The notes below the pieces were generated by a model. The model ran no database searches, had not been told where the DNA came from, and worked only from the letters and a program-made list of their open reading frames with translations. 5,460 nt of DNA from assembly GCA_027005175.1 (NCBI GenBank), contig JALTMC010000338.1:1-5460 (forward strand). The letters are read 5' to 3'. Both the position numbers and the translations under genes were made by a program. This stretch comes from Myxococcales bacterium. GTDB lineage: Bacteria > Myxococcota_C > UBA6777. Numbering within the stretch: the stretch's first letter is position 1; every line of letters begins with the position of its first letter. Below, piece after piece: positions 1 to 3,831 of the stretch.

Positions 1-1
1 G

Positions 2-307
2 CTGGCAGTACAGGCTTTGCGCGAGCCGAAATTCCGACTGTACCGGACAAAAACTCCAACAGCTCTCACTGCCAACAACAGTATCTCTGCACACATTCAC
101 CTGCCGAATTTAATGACCTCCTTTAATTCACTGTTTGTGCCCTTTGGCCTCAAAATGCTCGTCACCAATTTTTACCTTATGAATCTTAAGAATGTGGAAG
201 CTCTTTTGTTGAGCTATCGTCCAGGCAAAGAGCAGCTTGAGCTACAACTTAAGGTGCAGTTAAAGAAAGCAAAGAAAAGAACCCGCCCACGTCCTCGCAA
301 AAGGTAA
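2..307 (+). CDS. C-terminal end of an unrecognised protein (5' partial)
   Basis: The frame is open from the left edge to a TAA at 305-307, giving about 101 visible residues. A TTG at 17 could serve as a start but has no Shine-Dalgarno sequence, and the frame continues upstream of it, so I treat this as the tail of a longer gene. The visible part alternates hydrophobic and polar residues in a way that suggests beta strands (around LPNLMTSFNSLFVPFGLKML and VEALLLSYRPGKEQLELQLKV). It ends in a strongly basic tail, KKAKKRTRPRPRKR. I do not recognise the family. It lies 75 bases upstream of the ABC ATPase gene on the same strand, so it may be the preceding member of that operon, but its role cannot be read from this fragment. 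The absence of stops over about 300 bases and the same-strand context support it being real. Confidence 0.6.
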   Translation: MAVQALREPKFRLYRTKTPTALTANNSISAHIHLPNLMTSFNSLFVPFGLKMLVTNFYLMNLKNVEALLLSYRPGKEQLELQLKVQLKKAKKRTRPRPRKR

Positions 308-325
308 GAAGGAGGATCGTTCCCA

Positions 326-341
326 TCGGTGAAGACACCGA
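326..341 (+). other. small hairpin in the leader between 307 and 383
   Basis: TCGGTG at 326-331 pairs perfectly with CACCGA at 336-341 around a four-base AAGA loop. No T-run follows, so it is not a Rho-independent terminator. It sits between a strong Shine-Dalgarno-like AAGGAGGA (309-316) and the ATPase ribosome-binding site. It may be chance or a small mRNA structure. Confidence 0.3.
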
Positions 342-368
342 GAGAAAGATAACCCCAAACGGAGAACG

Positions 369-374
369 AAGGAG
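369..374 (+). promoter_or_regulatory. ribosome-binding site of the ABC ATPase gene
   Basis: AAGGAG lies 8 bases before the GTG at 383. It fixes that GTG as the start, since no ATG is suitably placed and the ATP-binding domain begins immediately after it. Confidence 0.8.
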
Positions 375-382
375 ATTTCGAC

Positions 383-1048
383 GTGATTGATTTAAGCGAT
401 GTTCACCGCACTTTTGTGGATGGCTCGCATGAGTTAAAAGTACTACAAGGAGTCAACTGGCATATCGAAGATGGCGATTCGATCGCAGTGATGGGGCGTT
501 CCGGCACAGGTAAATCAACCTTACTCAACCTGATCGGTGGGCTGGATCGAAAGTACAAAGGTGGGATCAAGGTCGATGGTCAGTCATTGGAAAAGATGTC
601 GGACAAAGAACTCACTCGATTTCGCAATGAAAAGATCGGGCTTGTGTTTCAGAGTTTTCACCTCATGGACCAGCTCACCACCGAAGAGAATGTCATGCTG
701 CCAACTTGGTTTTCACAAAAGCCAGGAGAATACCATCAAAGGTCCTGTGACCTTTTGCAGCGAGTTGGCCTGGCCGATAAGATTGGAAAATACCCCAATC
801 GATTGTCTGGCGGAGAGAAGCAACGTATCGCCATCGCACGTGCCTTGGTTATGCAACCGAAGATCCTGCTATGTGACGAACCTACCGGAAACCTCGATGA
901 GCAAACCAGTGAAGAAGTCCTTCAACTCTTTAAAGAGCTTCACCAAGAAGAAGGCATCACACTGATCATGATCACTCATGACCACCGAATCGCGGCCGCT
1001 ACCCAAAAGACGATGGTCCTCAAAAACGGCCGACTTGAACAAGACTGA
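383..1048 (+). CDS. ABC transporter ATP-binding protein, LolD/MacB family
   Basis: This 221-residue protein has the usual length of a stand-alone LolD-type ATPase. It starts at GTG 383 behind AAGGAG and ends at TGA 1046-1048. All nucleotide-binding-domain motifs are intact: Walker A GRSGTGKST (residues 38-46, K44), Q-loop Gln90 in VFQSF, ABC signature LSGGE (141-145), Walker B ILLCDEP (161-167, catalytic Glu166), D-loop NLD (170-172) and switch His199 in THD. The family dimerises on the cytoplasmic face and hydrolyses ATP to drive FtsX/MacB-like permeases, which act by mechanotransmission (lipoprotein release, macrolide or toxin efflux, cell-wall hydrolase control) rather than by classical import. 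The permease gene follows after 10 bases, with its ribosome-binding site overlapping this stop codon, so the two products almost certainly form one transporter. The substrate cannot be inferred. The subfamily choice (LolD against MacB or FtsE) rests on general likeness and the partner; FtsE is less likely because the permease is larger than FtsX. Confidence 0.97.
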   Translation: MIDLSDVHRTFVDGSHELKVLQGVNWHIEDGDSIAVMGRSGTGKSTLLNLIGGLDRKYKGGIKVDGQSLEKMSDKELTRFRNEKIGLVFQSFHLMDQLTTEENVMLPTWFSQKPGEYHQRSCDLLQRVGLADKIGKYPNRLSGGEKQRIAIARALVMQPKILLCDEPTGNLDEQTSEEVLQLFKELHQEEGITLIMITHDHRIAAATQKTMVLKNGRLEQD

Positions 1049-1052
1049 GGAG
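1047..1052 (+). promoter_or_regulatory. ribosome-binding site of the permease gene, overlapping the ATPase stop
   Basis: GAGGAG overlaps the ATPase stop codon (1046-1048) and lies 6 bases before TTG 1059. It supports TTG 1059 as the start rather than ATG 978, which lies deep inside the ATPase gene, lacks a comparable site and would add 27 polar residues before the membrane helix. The overlap implies translational coupling. Confidence 0.7.
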
Positions 1053-1058
1053 AGAACC

Positions 1059-2375
1059 TTGCGAATAGCCGCATTTTGGCGACTTTTAGGAACGAACCTA
1101 CGACGCAATGCCCGACGATTAATACTGAGTAGCCTTGGAATTGTCATTGGAATCGGTTCGTTTGTATTTTTCATTTCCCTGGGCAATGGTGTTCGACACA
1201 TCATCGTACGTGAGTTAATCGGTGGTTTGCCTGTGAATCAAATCGAAGTCAGCCCCAAAAGTTACAATGTAGGAATTACCAAACAGCGCAGCCTGTTTGC
1301 GATGAAGTTTGATGACGATATGTTGGAGAGGTTTCGCAGCCTAAAGGATGTCAAGGCTGTGTACGGAAAGATGAATTTGCGCGTACCCTCGCGTGCCATT
1401 ATCCCCATCCCGAAACAGTTCCAGAAAAGAGGTATGAGTTCTGCCTTCTACACAGAGTTGCTTGTTCAAGGGATCGATCCACGCGCCATACCCAGAAATG
1501 AGGTTGATCCCAAGGTCTTCCAATACACTCCGAAAAAGCATATGCCCATCTTGATCTCCAAGCGACTGCTGGATCTGTACAACACCACTCTCGCAGAGAT
1601 GACAGGCTTTCCCAAGCTGAATGCCCGAGCAGCACAACTCATCCCAACCTTTAATATCACCACAGGCCGATCAGCGTTCAAACGAACCACACATCCCAAG
1701 GGAGCCAAAAGGTACCCTGCCAAGATCGCAGGTGTCTCCAGTCGTGCCATCATGATCGGTATCTCTACACCACTTGAATATGTCAAACGCATCAACAGGT
1801 TTTACCTCGGAGCCAAAGGTGGCGCGATTTACAACAGCGCCATCATTGAAACGGCTCGCCCAGAACAGATCCCCAGTGTATTGAAAAAACTCGACAAGCT
1901 TGGCTTCACTCTAGCCAACCGTCAGATCTTGGCCAAAAAAGTGGGAGAGATCATCCTCCTCATTACCATACTACTCACGATCATCAGTGGCGTCATTATG
2001 TTGATTGCTGCTATCTCTGTCAGCCACACATTCTTTATGATGGTCTATGAAAGAAGATATGAAATCGGATTAATGCGGGCAGTTGGCGCCTCACGCGGAA
2101 CCATTCAACTCCTTGTGATGGTGGAAGCAACCATCGTAGGCATACTCAGCGGTCTTGTCGGAGTTGGCCTAACCCTAGGAGCGACACGCCTTGTACAATG
2201 GGGTCTGGAAAAATACCCCGACCTCCCTTTCACACCAGCGAAACTATTTATCTACCCCTACTGGCTCCCTTTGCTTGCGCTGGGATTCGCGATCATATTC
2301 TGCCTCTTCGGTGCTTTCATTCCCGCACGAAGAGCTTCCGCTGTCGATCCTGCGCTTGTTCTCAAAGGACTCTAA
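1059..2375 (+). CDS. FtsX/MacB-like ABC transporter permease
   Basis: From TTG 1059 the product is 438 residues and ends at TAA 2373-2375. The topology is the four-helix MacB/LolC/E plan. A short cytoplasmic N-terminus rich in Arg leads to helix 1 (about residues 21-42). A large extracytoplasmic domain follows (about 43-297). Three C-terminal helices lie near 298-321, 351-376 and 401-423. The cytoplasmic segment between helices 2 and 3 carries ERRYEIGLMRAVGAS (331-345), the FtsX-family coupling motif that docks on the ATPase. The end, IPARRASAVDPALVLKGL, is the standard C-terminus of MacB-like permeases. The extracytoplasmic domain contains phrases typical of the MacB_PCD fold (PILISKRLLDLYN, AKIAGVSSRAIMIGI). 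A single gene suggests a homodimeric permease, unlike the LolC+LolE heterodimer. The protein would work in the inner membrane with the ATPase encoded just upstream, transmitting ATP-driven motion to a periplasmic substrate. No HlyD-like adaptor gene is visible downstream. Confidence 0.95.
   Translation: MRIAAFWRLLGTNLRRNARRLILSSLGIVIGIGSFVFFISLGNGVRHIIVRELIGGLPVNQIEVSPKSYNVGITKQRSLFAMKFDDDMLERFRSLKDVKAVYGKMNLRVPSRAIIPIPKQFQKRGMSSAFYTELLVQGIDPRAIPRNEVDPKVFQYTPKKHMPILISKRLLDLYNTTLAEMTGFPKLNARAAQLIPTFNITTGRSAFKRTTHPKGAKRYPAKIAGVSSRAIMIGISTPLEYVKRINRFYLGAKGGAIYNSAIIETARPEQIPSVLKKLDKLGFTLANRQILAKKVGEIILLITILLTIISGVIMLIAAISVSHTFFMMVYERRYEIGLMRAVGASRGTIQLLVMVEATIVGILSGLVGVGLTLGATRLVQWGLEKYPDLPFTPAKLFIYPYWLPLLALGFAIIFCLFGAFIPARRASAVDPALVLKGL
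2365..2369 (+). promoter_or_regulatory. possible ribosome-binding site for ATG 2378
   Basis: AAGGA inside the last permease codons lies 8 bases before ATG 2378, which itself is only 2 bases past the permease stop. It is the best start signal for the downstream reading frame. It would place about 82 residues, including the 24-residue repeats, ahead of the signal peptide. Confidence 0.45.
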
Positions 2376-2385
2376 AGATGCCCCT

Positions 2386-2615
2386 CTTCAACCCTCCCTC
2401 CAACATATTTCGGCGTGTCACCTCTCATCCTGTAGAAAGTAGATACATATCCCCCAACTTCACTCCTCCCGCCAACATATTTCGGCGTGTCACTTGGGCT
2501 ATCAACAGAGTCACACCACTGCCAGTAAGCCTCACTCCTCCCTCCAACATATTTCGGCGTGTCACTTGGGCTATCAACAGGCTCACACCACTGCCCGTGA
2601 GCCTCTTCCACCCTC
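2386..2615 (+). repeat. three-copy 72-bp tandem repeat between permease and lipoprotein
   Basis: The conserved core CCAACATATTTCGGCGTGTC (followed by AC) begins at 2400, 2472 and 2544, exactly 72 bases apart, and is identical in all three copies. Each core is preceded by a CTTCACTCCTCCC-like stretch. Copies 2 and 3 also share the rest of the unit, with four differences between 2494 and 2531 / 2566 and 2603. In copy 1 that second half is unrelated or decayed. Because 72 is a multiple of three, the repeat is in frame with the downstream lipoprotein reading frame and would encode a 24-residue unit (TPPSNIFRRVTWAINR, then V/L-TPLPVSL). A diverged fourth boundary (CTCTTCCACCCTCGCTCG, 2603-2620) resembles the sequence just after ATG 2378. 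I cannot tell whether the unit is translated, a regulatory RNA element or a dispersed intergenic repeat. Confidence 0.93.
2579..2604 (+). other. perfect 8-bp hairpin over a candidate GTG start
   Basis: AGGCTCAC (2579-2586) pairs with GTGAGCCT (2597-2604) around a 10-base loop. The 3' arm begins with the GTG at 2597 that is a candidate start of the lipoprotein gene. The equivalent place in repeat copy 2 pairs poorly; the differences between the copies create the stem. Folding here could limit access to the start or could be an incidental product of repeat divergence. Confidence 0.5.
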
Positions 2616-3349
2616 GCTCGGGTATGCTCCTGTGTGTAGCCTTGTTGCTTTTCGGTGGACTCGGAGGAAGTTGTGCCCTAGAACAAGACCCCAACCCCTG
2701 CTGTTTAAAGAAAGACAACAGTGTTGCATTGACCCCAAGAGCCCAATGTAACGGCCTACAAGGATTGGTCCTGTCCAAGGCCGCCTGCAGTGATCGAACA
2801 AAGATCCTCAATGGCCTTTGTCAATCCTTTGCCGGTCACTGCTTCCAGGAAAACGGCTCTTGTGTCACGGATTGGAGACCAACCCTCAAGTCTGACCCTC
2901 CTTGGTACAACGTCCATCTCTGTATGAGACGAAATATCTCAAATGGCGCATTTAATTGTAACAAAGGAAGAGAATGCTTTCTGATGCTGCAAAAAGGTGC
3001 CAAAGAAGTCTCTATCGAAGCAGGAGATGGAAATTCGTTTTCGACAGGTATAAAGATCCAATCCACCAGTCAGTCTTTGGAGATCACGATCACACTCAAT
3101 AACAAAGGCACCCTTGTCATTACTTTTCACGCCAAACCTGTAGCGATCAAAGATTATGAGTTGGGACCCAACAACACAAAAGGAGCCACACTGATTTATA
3201 CGGATAGCAAGGGAGTCAAACACACATCCCTCTCGGGCAGAATGAGCATCACCAAAGTACAAAACAACAAAGCAACGGGTATCTTTCAGTTCCTCGACGA
3301 AAAAAACATCACCCACAAGGGTATTCTCACCCAAACCCCCCTTCAGTAG
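2597..3349 (+). CDS. probable lipoprotein: cysteine-rich N-terminal half, beta-rich C-terminal half
   Basis: From GTG 2597 the product is 250 residues, ending at TAG 3347-3349. This start gives a conventional export signal: n-region MSLFHPRSG, hydrophobic core MLLCVALLLFGGLGG, then Cys26 as the likely lipidated residue. The lipobox (LGGSC) is imperfect, with Gly at -3, so signal peptidase I processing is possible. ATG 2378 has a better ribosome-binding site but adds about 73 residues, mostly the 24-residue repeats, before this segment; ATG 2624 leaves no basic n-region. After Cys26 come ten more cysteines between residues 35 and 127, including a CC pair, so up to five disulfides; none occur in residues 128-250. 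The C-terminal part alternates hydrophobic residues (SLEITITLNNKGTLVITFHA) and ends in a GRMSITKV...KATGIFQF pattern, like small beta-sandwich lipoproteins of the DUF6252 type. That likeness is an impression. It lies directly after the permease gene, so it may be a partner or cargo of the transporter. Confidence 0.75.
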   Translation: MSLFHPRSGMLLCVALLLFGGLGGSCALEQDPNPCCLKKDNSVALTPRAQCNGLQGLVLSKAACSDRTKILNGLCQSFAGHCFQENGSCVTDWRPTLKSDPPWYNVHLCMRRNISNGAFNCNKGRECFLMLQKGAKEVSIEAGDGNSFSTGIKIQSTSQSLEITITLNNKGTLVITFHAKPVAIKDYELGPNNTKGATLIYTDSKGVKHTSLSGRMSITKVQNNKATGIFQFLDEKNITHKGILTQTPLQ

Positions 3350-3458
3350 TCCACACAACATCCATGATTTCCAGAAGTAGAATCCGTGCATGAGAGGGTT
3401 CTCCCGATGTTCCTACGAACAACAACTCGAAACATCAATAATCTTCTGTCATTCGTGT

Positions 3459-3617
3459 CTCATTCGTGGATCTCAAAAAGAAGCGTTGGTCGTTCACAAA
3501 CCCCATGCCAGAAGACCGAAATCGTATGAGATTCTTGAAAATCAATAATCCCCCCAACAATCCTCAATCACTCCTAAAAACCTAGGTACACGCCCTTTTT
3601 TGAGATCCACGAATGAG
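3459..3617. repeat. 159-bp element bounded by a perfect 21-bp inverted repeat
   Basis: The left arm (3459-3479) reads CTCATTCGTGGATCTC followed by five A. The right arm (3597-3617) is its exact reverse complement, five T followed by GAGATCCACGAATGAG. The arms are separated by 117 bases with no reading frame. Size and architecture fit a MITE-like non-autonomous element, or two opposed copies of a short dispersed repeat. I see no convincing target-site duplication outside the arms, which weakens the transposon reading. Transcribed RNA could form a long stem, but no T-run follows the right arm in the + direction, so it is not an ordinary terminator. Confidence 0.85.
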
Positions 3618-3655
3618 CCAGAACTGCAATCAAAATCTGGAACTGTGTACCCAGG
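3581..3655. repeat. second inverted repeat crossing the right arm of the 21-bp repeat
   Basis: CCTAGGTACAC (3581-3591) and GTGTACCCAGG (3645-3655) pair at 10 of 11 positions. The first arm is inside the loop of the 21-bp inverted repeat and the second is outside it. The two stems therefore cross: they would form a pseudoknot or be alternative folds. Confidence 0.55.
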
Positions 3656-3766
3656 CACTGTCAAAGTCGGGTTAAAAACTCTCAAAACAGAGGCCCTAAC
3701 ACTACGAAGACACAGGAGTTTTCACCACACTCCCTTCTTTTAAAGGCCGTCAGATTCCCGAGCCAA

Positions 3767-3794
3767 TTGGATTTCTCTCAAATCGTTGTATAAT
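3767..3794 (+). promoter_or_regulatory. probable sigma-70 type promoter of the cysteine-rich lipoprotein gene
   Basis: A perfect -10 hexamer TATAAT lies at 3789-3794. A weak -35 candidate TTGGAT (3767-3772, matching TTGACA at three positions) lies 16 bases upstream. Transcription would begin near 3801, leaving a leader of about 30 bases before ATG 3832. The position directly upstream of the gene supports it; no operator could be recognised. Confidence 0.6.
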
Positions 3795-3818
3795 CAAACT
3801 CTATGTTTTGAACCAACC

Positions 3819-3825
3819 AGAGGGA
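3819..3825 (+). promoter_or_regulatory. ribosome-binding site selecting ATG 3832
   Basis: AGAGGGA ends 6 bases before ATG 3832. An in-frame ATG at 3826 directly abuts this site and is too close, so 3832 is preferred. The choice changes the protein by only two residues. Confidence 0.65.
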
Positions 3826-3831
3826 ATGGCT

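Larger units (their letters stand above)
3350..3766. other. non-coding interval between two lipoprotein genes
   Basis: No reading frame on either strand has a start signal and protein-like composition here. The interval holds the 21-bp inverted repeat and the crossing stem described separately. It also has two copies of ATCAATAATC (3434-3443 and 3541-3550) and two of TCATTCGTG (3449-3457 and 3460-3468). I found no hairpin plus T-run that would qualify as a Rho-independent terminator after 3349. Bases 3656-3766 show nothing I can name. Confidence 0.7.

Noticed and set aside
978-1058. ATG 978 as the permease start
   Set aside because: It would overlap the ATPase gene by 71 bases and add a polar 27-residue extension without a ribosome-binding site; TTG 1059 has GAGGAG at proper spacing.
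2386-2615. A short CRISPR array: about 36-base conserved blocks alternating with about 36-base variable blocks
   Set aside because: The second and third 'spacers' are nearly identical to each other, there are only three repeats, no cas genes are visible, and the unit is better explained as a 72-bp tandem repeat.
2425-2811. Minus-strand open frames across the 72-bp repeats and the start of the lipoprotein gene
   Set aside because: No ribosome-binding site or recognisable domain. Their openness follows from the stop-poor repeat, which is open in several frames at once.
3391-3404. Possible terminator hairpin (GAGA / TCTC around 3392-3403) after the first lipoprotein gene
   Set aside because: The stem is only four base pairs and no T-run follows.
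3459-3617. Insertion sequence with a transposase
   Set aside because: The 117 bases between the arms encode nothing, and no target-site duplication is evident, so only a MITE-like or structural repeat can be supported.
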